Shown here one piece after another: positions 21,607 to 30,818 of a stretch of 64,000 nt of DNA (position 1 is the first letter of the stretch; the number at the start of each line of letters is the position of its first letter). The notes under the pieces were generated by a model. It did not search any database. It worked only from the letters and a program-made list of their open reading frames with translations, and was not told the DNA's origin. Origin of the DNA: Syntrophales bacterium. GTDB taxonomy: Bacteria; Desulfobacterota; Syntrophia; Syntrophales; UBA8958. The stretch is taken from positions 56,309 through 120,308 of the forward strand of contig JAOAFE010000008.1 of NCBI GenBank assembly GCA_026416455.1. The letters run 5' to 3'. The position numbers and the translations under genes are program-made.

Positions 21607-22809
21607 CTAAAGTTTTGAAAGCACGCCCTCCTTTCGCCGGTACCAAAAAGACGGGAAAAGTCGGTAAAGGAGACGAGAAATGGTCCCTACGTACTCTTTT
21701 TCCCGGCGATCATATTGACAAGCCTCAATAATCATTTCTTTGATATCTTGTTTATTTCCGCCTTCGTTGAAGATACGATACGCACAGTTGAAGAGGGGGC
21801 TGTACATATTTTTTTTCTCCAAATACCGATGAACATTTCGAATCGTGTGCGGACCTTCCGGTGTGCCGTCAATTCTTTCTAGGACGCGCAGGTTTGTTTC
21901 GATGGGGTTCCCGTCATATAATTCGTAAAAAAATTTACCATAGCGGTAATTCTTACTAGCTAAGGAGGAAATCGTGACATACATATCACCTACGCCAGCT
22001 TGGCTATTGAAAGCTTGAAATCCACCGCCTAAAATCATGGCCAGCGCCCTAACCTCGACTCCCGATCGCGCAAAGATCGTACCGGGAATCGAATCGCCTA
22101 AATTGAGACAGTCGGCCACACCCTTTATATTGGCCACAATATTCTTTAGTGAGCCACATGCCTCAATTCCGATGAGATCGTAATTATAGTAGGACGTAAG
22201 TTCCCGTCGATTGGTCCCGAGAATCTCTTTTCTTATTATTTTGGCCAATTTACGATTTCCTGCCACGGTGACACAGACGGGATTGCCCATTGCAATGTCC
22301 ACATCAAAAAAAGGCCCTCCAATACATACCACTTCGTATAGAGGGCGCAGATCTTTGAGGTAATTATGAATAAGCTGCGATGGGGTAATGAGTTCTCGGG
22401 TAATTTCATCGGAGGTTAACCCCTTTATCGGCGTAATAAGACAAGTTCCCGTCCCCTTTTTCCTAAGCAGGGGCTTGAGAACATGGAGGACATCTGGCAG
22501 ATGATCCATAGTAACGGTAATCATGATGAAATCGTTATCTTCTACCACCCTCTCTAAGTCGTTTGTGGCCACCACTCGCGGGGGAAGTCGGGGCACATTT
22601 TCCAATCCTCCCAATCTAACGGCTAAATCTTTCGTTAAATGTATGGGGTTTAATCTGTCCCGGTTGATAGCCCGGCATACCTCGGAGCGGTGGTAATAAA
22701 TAGTGACCCGTTTGTTATCGCGCCCCAGCTTATAGGCAAATGAGGTTCCCAACCTGCCCGGCCCAATGATGGCTATTCTAGTTGTATCCAATTGCTCGAC
22801 TGAAAGCAT
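21607..22809 (-). CDS. NAD(P)-dependent glycerol-3-phosphate dehydrogenase, divergent
   Basis: 400 residues, some 60-70 longer than typical GpsA. It has a Rossmann start IAIIGPGRLGTSFA (GPGRLG at 16-21 instead of the usual GAGAWG), GGPFF, the catalytic-lysine segment CGSLKNIVANIKGVAD (K222) and GVGDMYVT (272-279). The extra length is mainly a basic C-terminal tail (about 365-400). The expected role is reducing dihydroxyacetone phosphate for phospholipid synthesis, but the altered nucleotide loop makes substrate uncertain. It is divergent from the GspE-type ATPase and upstream of trpB2. Confidence 0.8.
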   Translation of the reverse strand: MLSVEQLDTTRIAIIGPGRLGTSFAYKLGRDNKRVTIYYHRSEVCRAINRDRLNPIHLTKDLAVRLGGLENVPRLPPRVVATNDLERVVEDNDFIMITVTMDHLPDVLHVLKPLLRKKGTGTCLITPIKGLTSDEITRELITPSQLIHNYLKDLRPLYEVVCIGGPFFDVDIAMGNPVCVTVAGNRKLAKIIRKEILGTNRRELTSYYNYDLIGIEACGSLKNIVANIKGVADCLNLGDSIPGTIFARSGVEVRALAMILGGGFQAFNSQAGVGDMYVTISSLASKNYRYGKFFYELYDGNPIETNLRVLERIDGTPEGPHTIRNVHRYLEKKNMYSPLFNCAYRIFNEGGNKQDIKEMIIEACQYDRREKEYVGTISRLLYRLFPSFWYRRKEGVLSKL

Positions 22810-22897
22810 AGTCTCCGTATTTAGGAAAAAAAACCCTCTCCGTCAAATACTAAGATTATTGTTGCGCTTCTTGATTCACGTGGTTTATAAAATTACC

Positions 22898-24385
22898 ATG
22901 GATAATGGCAAAACCCCTTTAAAGGTGGAATTTGACCCCTCTTACCCACCTCCAACGGAACTGCTTCCGACCCTAAATTACCACTATCTAAAACGGGAGC
23001 AATGGGTACCCCTGGAGCAGAGAGGTGAGGAATGGATAGTTCTCATGGTCAATCCGGAGGATTTGCCCCAGCGTGATCGAATAGAACAGATATTGAAGAC
23101 GAAGAATATTAAATACCTACCCGCCAGTTCGGAAGACATAGATAAATTCATCGACCACTTTTTCGGTTTAGAAGAAATGGTCTCCGACCGAAGTACAGAT
23201 AGGGTCATAGTCAGGCTAGTAGATAAAATAATAAATGAGGCCTGCGATAGGCAGGCATCGGATATCCATATCGAACCTGATATTAGTGACGGAGACGTTA
23301 AAGTACGATTCCGCATTGACGGAGAATGCATACCTTATAAAACGCTACCCTTTTCTTACCGCTCGCCCATCGTTTCCCGCATTAAAATAATGGCCAACTT
23401 GGATATAACAGAACGGAGACTACCTCAGGATGGAAAGATAAAGTTTCGCCGTTCCAATGAGGAAGAAATAGAGCTGAGAGTGGCCACGATCCCAACTTAC
23501 GGAGGCGTGGAAGACGTAGTCCTCAGAATTTTAACGCGAGGCCGCATTCTTTCGTTGGAAGAACTAAAAATGACTCCTGAGGATCATAGACGTTTTCTCG
23601 AGGTTTTAAAGCGACCCTACGGGCTTATACTCATCGTTGGACCCACGGGATCGGGAAAAACCACCACCGCCCATGCGGCTCTACAGCTCCTGAACAAACC
23701 CAATGTCAAGATATGGACAGCAGAAGATCCCGTGGAAATAGCACAGAAAGGCATTAGGCAGGTTCAAGTTCATCATAAGATAGGGTTCGACTTTAGTCAC
23801 GCCATGAGGGCCTTCCTAAGAGCCGATCCGGACATAATCATGGTAGGCGAAATGCGAGACTACGAGACGGCAAAAACGGGAATCGAGGCGTCCCTCACGG
23901 GACACTTAGTGCTAAGTACCCTTCATACGAACAATGCACCGGAAACCATTGTGCGTCTTTTAGATATGGGAATAGATCCCTTTGCATTTGCCGATTCTCT
24001 GCAGTGTGTTCTCGCCCAGCGCTTGGTTAGGACCCTTTGTCCAGCCTGTCGCGAACCTTATCATCCAACAGGAGAAGAAATCGAGCAATTGGAACACTTT
24101 TATGGTCACCCCCTTAAGAACGATTTCACTAACATCCAAGTGCTCTATCGACCGGTAGGGTGTAAGGCTTGCAATAAAACGGGTTATCGAGGAAGAATGG
24201 CTATTTTTGAACTTCTCATTGCTTCAGATGAGATCAAGCATCTGATCATAGGCAGAAAATCTGTTGCCGAAATAAGGAGAGCAGCCATGGCAGAGGGCAT
24301 GAGAACACTTCTGCAAGATGGTATTCGAAGAGTCATAGCCGGAGATACGGATATGACGGAAGTATTGTCCGTATGCATTAAATAG
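22898..24385 (+). CDS. GspE/PilB family type II secretion or type IV pilus ATPase
   Basis: 495 residues. An N-terminal region of about 100 residues, then ASDIHIEP (120-127), Walker A GPTGSGKT (248-255), the Asp box RADPDIIMVGEMRD, the His box STLHTNNAPETIVRLLDMG, and the tetracysteine zinc motif CPAC...CKAC. It is shorter at the N-terminus than classic GspE/PilB. ATG 22898 has no clear ribosome site; an upstream extension would overlap the divergent gpsA-like gene. No pilin, secretin or GspF gene is nearby, so its machine is encoded elsewhere. Confidence 0.88.
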   Translation: MDNGKTPLKVEFDPSYPPPTELLPTLNYHYLKREQWVPLEQRGEEWIVLMVNPEDLPQRDRIEQILKTKNIKYLPASSEDIDKFIDHFFGLEEMVSDRSTDRVIVRLVDKIINEACDRQASDIHIEPDISDGDVKVRFRIDGECIPYKTLPFSYRSPIVSRIKIMANLDITERRLPQDGKIKFRRSNEEEIELRVATIPTYGGVEDVVLRILTRGRILSLEELKMTPEDHRRFLEVLKRPYGLILIVGPTGSGKTTTAHAALQLLNKPNVKIWTAEDPVEIAQKGIRQVQVHHKIGFDFSHAMRAFLRADPDIIMVGEMRDYETAKTGIEASLTGHLVLSTLHTNNAPETIVRLLDMGIDPFAFADSLQCVLAQRLVRTLCPACREPYHPTGEEIEQLEHFYGHPLKNDFTNIQVLYRPVGCKACNKTGYRGRMAIFELLIASDEIKHLIIGRKSVAEIRRAAMAEGMRTLLQDGIRRVIAGDTDMTEVLSVCIK

Positions 24386-24399
24386 AGAGGAACTGGGTT

Positions 24400-25050
24400 A
24401 TGAAAAACATAAAAAAAATACCTCTACTCTGTTTACTGATTCTTCTTATCCCCACTCTAACGTCCGCCTCCAACTTAAAACCTATTAAATTAATAAAACC
24501 GCAAATGGACGCCGGGCGTCAACTAATGCTCGTTTTGAAAGAGCGCAAATCGTCAAGAGAATTTAGCTCAAAAAAATTGCCCTTAAGGGTGATCTCAAAT
24601 CTCCTTTGGAGTGCCTGCGGGGTCAATCGACCGGCTCAGGGGAAAAGAACTGCCCCTTCGACGAGAAATTGGCAGGAAATTGATGTTTACGTCTCCTCTG
24701 CTTCGGGGCTTTATCTATATGTGCCAAAAGACCACGTCCTTTTACCTATCCACGGTCGAGATATTAGAGAACTCACAGGTACACAAGGATTTGTAGGCAA
24801 AGCACCCGTTAACTTAGTCTACGTGGCCGATCTCTCGCGGATGAGCGACTGCCCCCCGGAAGAAAGGGACTTTTACGCGGCACTCGACACGGGGTTTATC
24901 GCCCAAAACGTATACCTTTACTGCGCCTCTGAGGGTTTAGTTACCGTATTCAGAACCTCAATCGATCGCGAACAGCTTCGCCAGGCCATGAACCTAAGGG
25001 CAGACCAAAAAATCATCGGGGCCCAAACAGTCGGCTACCCTACCAAATAG
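24400..25050 (+). CDS. Exported SagB-type nitroreductase
   Basis: 216 residues beginning with a clear signal peptide (KKIPLLCLLILLIPTLTSA, about 5-23). The mature part has RKSSREFSSKKLP, the SagB-like LLWSACGVNRP and RTAPSTRNWQEI, and the closing IGAQTVGYP. SagB-type proteins are FMN dehydrogenases, but an exported form points to a periplasmic role that is not known. It lies 14 bp after the ATPase gene and 3 bp before the next membrane protein gene, so the three probably form one transcript. Confidence 0.85.
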   Translation: MKNIKKIPLLCLLILLIPTLTSASNLKPIKLIKPQMDAGRQLMLVLKERKSSREFSSKKLPLRVISNLLWSACGVNRPAQGKRTAPSTRNWQEIDVYVSSASGLYLYVPKDHVLLPIHGRDIRELTGTQGFVGKAPVNLVYVADLSRMSDCPPEERDFYAALDTGFIAQNVYLYCASEGLVTVFRTSIDREQLRQAMNLRADQKIIGAQTVGYPTK

Positions 25051-25053
25051 CAC

Positions 25054-26022
25054 ATGAGAAAAATCATTCTAGGTTTAATTATAAGCGCCGTGTTGGTCTA
25101 TCTCTCTTTTCGGGGTATTGACAAAAGGGCTCTACTGCAAGCCCTAAAGGGCATCGACTATCTATTTATATTTCTTTCTGTCATCATTCTTCTACTTATG
25201 CAGTTAGTCAGGTCAGTGCGATGGGGATTTCTCATCGCCCCCCTTCAAAAGGTCCCCCAGTCCACCCTCTTTGCCATAACCTCCGTCGGCTTTCTCGCCA
25301 TTGTTGCTATCCCGGCACGTATCGGAGAACTTGCCCGCCCCTACCTCATTACCAAGAAAACGTCGATTCCTATGTCGTCGGCTCTTGCCACCATCTTCAT
25401 GGAACGGATACTCGATTCCACAGTCGTTCTTCTCATCTCGGCCTTCGCCCTCCTTCTCACCCCCTTGCCATCATGGCTTGTAAACTCTGGCTTGGTCGTC
25501 CTAACCATTACATTTTTTGCCATCTTGATCATCTTGCTCCTATACACAAAGCGGGAACTCATTTTTAGCCGACTGTACCATCGCACTTCGCATCTATCGA
25601 AAGGATGGGAAGGAGTAATTCATACTTTTAGGCGTTTTATAGAGGGATTTAAAGTAATTGACGATTATCGACGTCTCATCCTAGCAGTCATCCTCTCTTT
25701 GTTCTTTTGGATGATTGATGCCTTTTCCATCTACTTGTTTTTTTATGCCTTTCATTTGGAGCTACCTTTTATAGCCGCCATCGTCCTTATGCTTATACTG
25801 CTGGTGGGCATTATCATTCCAACTGCCCCTGGATTCATCGGAAACTGGCATTTTGCGTGCGTACTAGGGCTCTCTCTCTTTGGCGTTCCTAAGGCGACCG
25901 CCCTCTCCTTCGCTATTGTCTATCATTTTGTCAGTATGGTCGTAATTGTCGGTCTTGGGCTTATCTTTTTGCCCTCGTACACATTTAAACTCGTAGATTT
26001 AAAAAGGGCACTGAAAGGATAA
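25054..26022 (+). CDS. UPF0104 / lysylphosphatidylglycerol synthase-like membrane protein
   Basis: 322 residues, with about eight hydrophobic helices. Family marks of PF03706 are seen: VRSVRWGFLI, the loop ARIGELARPYLI, FMERILDSTVVL and the late IIPTAPGFIGNWHFA. It lacks the soluble synthetase domain of MprF. Family members act in lipid or polyisoprenoid glycosyl transport, but the exact role here is unknown. It ends 2 bp from the convergent rfbD gene. Confidence 0.85.
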   Translation: MRKIILGLIISAVLVYLSFRGIDKRALLQALKGIDYLFIFLSVIILLLMQLVRSVRWGFLIAPLQKVPQSTLFAITSVGFLAIVAIPARIGELARPYLITKKTSIPMSSALATIFMERILDSTVVLLISAFALLLTPLPSWLVNSGLVVLTITFFAILIILLLYTKRELIFSRLYHRTSHLSKGWEGVIHTFRRFIEGFKVIDDYRRLILAVILSLFFWMIDAFSIYLFFYAFHLELPFIAAIVLMLILLVGIIIPTAPGFIGNWHFACVLGLSLFGVPKATALSFAIVYHFVSMVVIVGLGLIFLPSYTFKLVDLKRALKG

Positions 26023-26024
26023 TG

Positions 26025-26879
26025 CTACCGAGACAAGTTGAGATCGTGAAAGAGAAAATCGTCCAATGCGGTCTGCCAAAATCTCAACGTTTTTCCCGTC
26101 ACCTGTGTAAACTTTTGGCTGCTCAAGCCACTAAAGGAAGGCCTGATTGCTTTCCTATCCAATTCGCTAGACTTGATGGGTTCAATCTTGACGCCGTCTA
26201 TTCTGGCCAATTCCAGGATCTTTCTCGCAAAATCGAACCAACTACAAACCCCTCGATTTGTAATGTGAAAAACCCCCTCGACCCCCTTTTCCAACAGGAG
26301 TTTTATGGCCCCCGCCAGATCCCATGTATAGGTTGGAGAGCCTAATTGATCATCTACTACCCTAAGGTAACGCTCATTTAGCGCCTTGTTAAGAACGGTG
26401 GTAACGAAATTCTTTCCATTCTTCCCATACATCCAAGCTGTACGGATGAGGAGGAATGCCCCCGACCAGCGGGTTAGTATTTCCTCCCCCGCCCGCTTCG
26501 AAGCCCCATAAATATTAAGCGGATGGGGAACATCATCTTCCGTGTAGAGAGCCCCCTTTTTCCCGTCAAAAACATAATCAGTACTAATATGAACAATCTT
26601 TACGTTCCTTCCTTCGCAGGAGCGACACAGGTTTTCCACTCCTCGGGCATTAACGGCAAAACACAAATCTCGATGCTCTTCTGCCCCATCGACATCTGTA
26701 TAGGCCGCGCAATTTATCACCACTTCCGGATCGACCTCTTCCATCACCGAGCGACATGATTCTGCTTGCGAGATATCAAAATCCTCTCTATCCTTACCTA
26801 TGAGTTCATGGTCGTCTGCCAACCTTGCCATGATATCGGATCCCAACATACCTTTATGTCCGAGCACCAAAATTCGCAT
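26025..26879 (-). CDS. rfbD: dTDP-4-dehydrorhamnose reductase
   Basis: SDR-family enzyme of 284 residues that makes dTDP-L-rhamnose from dTDP-4-keto-L-rhamnose. It has the nucleotide motif GHKGMLG (7-13), HISTDYVFDG, the catalytic Y124/K128 in YGASK and the substrate region RTAWMYGKNGKNFV. The other rfb genes (A, B, C) are absent here. It follows truA by 3 bp and is the last gene of the pgk-truA-rfbD series. Confidence 0.92.
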   Translation of the reverse strand: MRILVLGHKGMLGSDIMARLADDHELIGKDREDFDISQAESCRSVMEEVDPEVVINCAAYTDVDGAEEHRDLCFAVNARGVENLCRSCEGRNVKIVHISTDYVFDGKKGALYTEDDVPHPLNIYGASKRAGEEILTRWSGAFLLIRTAWMYGKNGKNFVTTVLNKALNERYLRVVDDQLGSPTYTWDLAGAIKLLLEKGVEGVFHITNRGVCSWFDFARKILELARIDGVKIEPIKSSELDRKAIRPSFSGLSSQKFTQVTGKTLRFWQTALDDFLFHDLNLSR

Positions 26880-26882
26880 TGC

Positions 26883-27626
26883 CTATTCTCCGTATTTTAC
26901 CTCTTTCAAGAACAAACCCTGTGGTGGAGCTGTGGGCCCTGCGGCAGCACGATCCTTGGAGTGTAAAATATCTTTAACACCTAAAGGATCTAGCCTTCCC
27001 TTGCCTACCTCTACCAGGGTTCCGACTATGGTCCTTACCATATGTCGAAGAAATCCATCGGCCTCGATTTCGATTTTAATCAAACCCGGCTTAGGAACTG
27101 AAATCTCCAGCCTCATAATTGTCCTTACCCTATTGGTCACCCCAGTATCCAGCGCACTGAAAGAGGTAAAGTCATGGCACCCCTCCAGGTAAGGAATGCA
27201 TCCCTGCATGGCCTCCACCTGAAGGGGAAAAGGCACCGTCCATACATAACGGTGAAAAATGGCTGAACGGGTAGGTTGGTTACAGATATAGTATAAATAC
27301 ACCTTACTTTTTGCATCGAAACGGGCATGAAAACGCTCATCTACTTCTTCTACCTTTTTGACCGCAATATCCAAGGGCAAGAGACTGTTCATCCCTCTCA
27401 AAATATTATTTGTCGGGAGTAAAGACTGAAGGTGAACATGAGCTACCTGCCCGATGGCATGAACACCGGCATCGGTTCTACCGGAGCCTACTATCCTAAC
27501 CTTCTCTTGAGTAATGAAACTCAGTTTTTCTTCGAGAACACCCTGAATGGAAATACCTTCTCTCTGCCGTTGCCAACCACAATAATTCGTACCATCGTAC
27601 TCGACCGTTAATTTTAGATTCCGCAT
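26883..27626 (-). CDS. truA: tRNA pseudouridine(38-40) synthase TruA
   Basis: 247 residues with catalytic aspartate D52 in GSGRTDAGVHAIGQVAH and the start VEYDGTNYCGWQRQ, both diagnostic. It modifies U38-U40 in the anticodon arm of tRNAs in the cytoplasm. It begins 3 bp after pgk ends, consistent with cotranscription. Confidence 0.96.
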   Translation of the reverse strand: MRNLKLTVEYDGTNYCGWQRQREGISIQGVLEEKLSFITQEKVRIVGSGRTDAGVHAIGQVAHVHLQSLLPTNNILRGMNSLLPLDIAVKKVEEVDERFHARFDAKSKVYLYYICNQPTRSAIFHRYVWTVPFPLQVEAMQGCIPYLEGCHDFTSFSALDTGVTNRVRTIMRLEISVPKPGLIKIEIEADGFLRHMVRTIVGTLVEVGKGRLDPLGVKDILHSKDRAAAGPTAPPQGLFLKEVKYGE

Positions 27627-27629
27627 ACC

Positions 27630-28826
27630 TTAGGCATCGCCGCGGTCACATGCCTCGAGGGCTGCAATGCCAGGAAGTTCTTTTCCTTCCAAAAGCTCCA
27701 AAAACGCCCCTCCTCCCGTGGAAATGTAGGTAATCTTGTCACTTTCTCCTGCCCGGTGAATGGCCACATCCGTATCACCACCGCCCACGACGGTCATGGC
27801 GTAAGAATTGGCCACACTATGGGCCAAAGCGGAGGTTCCACGGCTGAAGGCATCGATTTCAAACACCCCCATCGGGCCATTCCATACGATGGTTTTCGCA
27901 TTAGCCAATGCCTCCGTAAATAGGGTAATCGTGGCTGGTCCAATATCGAGCCCCATCCAGTGAGAATTCATCTCTTGAATCGGCACAATTTTCGTTTCCG
28001 CATCAGGGCTCATTTTTTCGGCCATGACACAATCCACAGGCAGATAGAATTTCACCCTCAACTGCTGGGCGGTTTTCATAACCTCTAAGGCATGGGGAAT
28101 GAGATCATCTTCCACCAGAGACCTCCCTACTTCGTAGCCTTGAGCTTTCAAGAACGTAAAAGCCATTCCGCCGCCGATAATCATTTTATCGACTTTCTTT
28201 ATGAGATTAACAAGAGCCTCAATTTTGCCCGAAACCTTCGATCCACCAATAATGGCCACAAGCGGACGGACTGGATTTTCCATAATCCGCCGAAAGTAGT
28301 TCAATTCTTTTTTCATGAGAAATCCGCCTACGGACACTGGCACGTACTTGGTGATGGCCACGTTGGAAGCATGACGACGATGGGCATTTCCAAAGGCATC
28401 GTCAACATATACATCCGCCAGCGAAGCGAGCTCCCTGGCAAAACCCTCATCGTTTTTCTCCTCCTCTGGATGAAACCTGAGGTTTTCCAAAAGCACTACG
28501 TCTCCCGGTTTCATACTAGCAACCTGGCCCTTAACTTCCTCACCAATACAATCCCCCACGAATTTGACTTCTTTTTGCAGGAGACGCGAAAGTCTCTTGG
28601 CGACGGGAGCGAGGCTGAGCTCTGGTTTCACCTGCCCCTTTGGACGCCCCAAATGGGAAATTATGATAACTTTCGCTCCCTCATCCAAGGCATAGTTAAT
28701 CGTCGGAAGCGTAGCCCTGATTCTCGTGTCATCGGTTATGTTCTGCATGGCGTCGAGGGGAACGTTGTAATCGAAGCGGAAGAGCACCCTTTTCCCTTTT
28801 AAATCCACCTCATCGATATACTTCAT
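27630..28826 (-). CDS. pgk: Phosphoglycerate kinase
   Basis: 398 residues, normal length. The N-terminal signature [15 protein letters not shown], the substrate loop SHLGRPKG and the C-terminal [13 protein letters not shown] nucleotide region are all present. It catalyses the ATP-forming step of glycolysis. A strong GGAGG lies before ATG 28826, and a good promoter stands upstream at 28856-28885. Confidence 0.97.
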   Translation of the reverse strand: MKYIDEVDLKGKRVLFRFDYNVPLDAMQNITDDTRIRATLPTINYALDEGAKVIIISHLGRPKGQVKPELSLAPVAKRLSRLLQKEVKFVGDCIGEEVKGQVASMKPGDVVLLENLRFHPEEEKNDEGFARELASLADVYVDDAFGNAHRRHASNVAITKYVPVSVGGFLMKKELNYFRRIMENPVRPLVAIIGGSKVSGKIEALVNLIKKVDKMIIGGGMAFTFLKAQGYEVGRSLVEDDLIPHALEVMKTAQQLRVKFYLPVDCVMAEKMSPDAETKIVPIQEMNSHWMGLDIGPATITLFTEALANAKTIVWNGPMGVFEIDAFSRGTSALAHSVANSYAMTVVGGGDTDVAIHRAGESDKITYISTGGGAFLELLEGKELPGIAALEACDRGDA

Positions 28827-28855
28827 TTTTTCCTCCTGCAGACGAATAATAGGGG

Positions 28856-28885
28856 CTTATATCCAAATTAACCGCATGGGGTCAA
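28856..28885 (-). promoter_or_regulatory. Putative sigma-70-type promoter of pgk
   Basis: On the minus strand, -35 TTGACC (28880-28885) and -10 TATAAG (28856-28861) are separated by 18 bp; each matches consensus at 5 of 6 positions. The position in the 75-bp gap between gltX and pgk, with a GGAGG-led start 30 bp on, suggests pgk-truA-rfbD has its own promoter. Confidence 0.6.
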
Positions 28886-28901
28886 GGTGAAAAAAGGTTT
28901 T

Positions 28902-30320
28902 TTACCCTATTACCCTCTGAAGACGTTGTAAAATCTTTTCCCGTCCTAAAAAAGAAAAAATCTTATCAAGCTCAGGGCCGGAAGTCCTGCCTGTAAGAGC
29001 AATCCGCAATGGCATCAACACTTCCTTCCCGCTTTGCCCCGTTCTTTTCCGCAAAGTGGTATAGAAAAGGGAAAAGAAGTTATTCTCCTCGGCGGGCAGG
29101 CCGCTTAATATTTCAACTGCGGTTTGAATAACCTTTTTTGCCCTTTCTTCCGCTAAAAGATTCCTTTCGGTCTCCCCAATCTCGTATATGTCCGTCCCGA
29201 AGATGTTTAAGTATGAAATGACGTCCCGAAGAGAGGAGATATTTTCTTTCACTAAATCAAAGATGGCCTCCACATTTTTTTCATCCACACCACTATTTAA
29301 GAAAGGTTTCAAATGAGGGAAGATCCTGTGAAAAGGTTCGCGTCGTAGGTATAATGTATTTAGCCATTTCAACTTCCCTTCATCAAAAATGGCTCCACTT
29401 CTTCCTACCTTCTCGATGGAGAACTTAGTCACTAGCTCATCTAAAGGGCAGACCTCTTCTCCCCCTTCCAGAGAAGCTCCCAACAGGGCTAGATAATTGA
29501 CCAGCGCTTGCGGCAGAATACCCTGGCGACGATATTCATCGACAGTCACCGCTTGGTGCCTCTTACTTAGTTTTGCCCGGTCCTGCCCTAAAATTAAGGC
29601 GTGATGGGCAAAGATAGGCTGATGGAAGCCGAGGGCTCGATAAAGTAATATCTGAGAGGCCGTATTGGTCAGATGATCTTCTCCTCGAATGACATGAGTT
29701 ATATGCATCATGTAGTCGTCAACGACACAGGCAAAATTATAAGCCGGAACACCGGTGCTACGGAAAATGATAAAATCACCGATGGATTCCCCGGCGAAAT
29801 GCACCGTCCCGCGAATCAGGTCAATAAACTGAATCGGTCCGGGCGATACGGCAAAACGCCAAGCTGGTTTCCTCCCTTGTGCCTCCTTTTCCCTTCTCTC
29901 CTGGGGGGACAGATTACGACACCGCCCCGTATACCTTGGTGCCAAACCTCGAGCAAGAAGACGCCTCCTGTCCGCTTCTAATTCTTCTTCCGTACAGTAA
30001 CAGGGATAGACCAAATTCTTATCGATAAGACTTTTTAAGATATCTTGATAGATTGACGCCCTTTCACTTTGGCGGTAGGGACCATAAGGTCCTCCCCGAT
30101 CAGGTCCCTCATCCCAATCTAAATTTAGCCACTTAAGGTCAGATAAAAGCCGCTCTTCGTGCTCCAACGTGGAGCGTTCCCGGTCCGTGTCCTCTATCCT
30201 TAGGACGAAGACCCCTCCGTAACGCCGAGCAAACAACCAATTGAAAAGGGCTGTCCTGGCATTGCCTACATGAAGTTCCCCCGTGGGGGATGGAGCAAAA
30301 CGAACTCTGGGTGTGCCCAT
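28902..30320 (-). CDS. gltX: Glutamyl-tRNA synthetase
   Basis: Class I synthetase of 472 residues. The start VRFAPSPTGELHVGNAR contains the HIGH equivalent HVGN (17-20), and the KMSKS equivalent is KLSKRH. A CYCTEEELEADRR segment fits the zinc-region style of bacterial GluRS. It follows ispF by 5 bp. With glnS at 12.6 kb, both discriminating enzymes are present in this window. Confidence 0.96.
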   Translation of the reverse strand: MGTPRVRFAPSPTGELHVGNARTALFNWLFARRYGGVFVLRIEDTDRERSTLEHEERLLSDLKWLNLDWDEGPDRGGPYGPYRQSERASIYQDILKSLIDKNLVYPCYCTEEELEADRRRLLARGLAPRYTGRCRNLSPQERREKEAQGRKPAWRFAVSPGPIQFIDLIRGTVHFAGESIGDFIIFRSTGVPAYNFACVVDDYMMHITHVIRGEDHLTNTASQILLYRALGFHQPIFAHHALILGQDRAKLSKRHQAVTVDEYRRQGILPQALVNYLALLGASLEGGEEVCPLDELVTKFSIEKVGRSGAIFDEGKLKWLNTLYLRREPFHRIFPHLKPFLNSGVDEKNVEAIFDLVKENISSLRDVISYLNIFGTDIYEIGETERNLLAEERAKKVIQTAVEILSGLPAEENNFFSLFYTTLRKRTGQSGKEVLMPLRIALTGRTSGPELDKIFSFLGREKILQRLQRVIG

Positions 30321-30325
30321 AAAAG

Positions 30326-30817
30326 CTACCTATGAGAAAATTCCACCACGGTAACTACCGCCATGGACGCAACTCCCTCGCCTCTCCCAATAAACCCCAT
30401 CCCCTCGTTCGTCTTGGCCTTGATGCCAATCTTATCCTCCTTAAGCCCCAGAATCTGCCCTACATTCTTCTTCATCTGGTCGACATACCTTGCTATTTTC
30501 GGCTTCTCTATGACAACGACGGCATCCACATTCTCCACCCGATAGCCCTTTCCCTTTACTATTTCGTTTATCTTCTGAAGGAGAAGGAGGCTTGAAATGC
30601 CCCGATATACGGGATCTGTATCGGGAAAGTGAGTGCCCATGTCCGATGCCCCGACGGCCCCCAGTAAGGCGTCACCAATGGCATGGATGAGAACATCCGC
30701 ATCCGAATGGCCAGCCAATCCCTCGGAATGAGGAATTGTAACCCCGCCCAGTATCAATGGCCTACTCTCAGCAAATCGATGGCTATCAAAACCAATTCCC
30801 ACTCGCCACATATCCAA
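30326..30817 (-). CDS. ispF: 2-C-methyl-D-erythritol 2,4-cyclodiphosphate synthase
   Basis: MEP-pathway isoprenoid enzyme of 163 residues. Zn ligands lie in GIGFDSHRF; GHSDADVLIHAIGDALLGA and the C-terminal KAKTNEGMGFIGRGEG are diagnostic. The start is probably TTG 30817, because AGGAGG (inside the last codons of ispD) is 7 bases upstream; ATG 30811 would have 13-base spacing. It is adjacent to ispD, the common pairing of the fourth- and... preceding cytidylyl steps of the pathway. Confidence 0.95.
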   Translation of the reverse strand: MDMWRVGIGFDSHRFAESRPLILGGVTIPHSEGLAGHSDADVLIHAIGDALLGAVGASDMGTHFPDTDPVYRGISSLLLLQKINEIVKGKGYRVENVDAVVVIEKPKIARYVDQMKKNVGQILGLKEDKIGIKAKTNEGMGFIGRGEGVASMAVVTVVEFSHR

Positions 30818-30818
30818 A

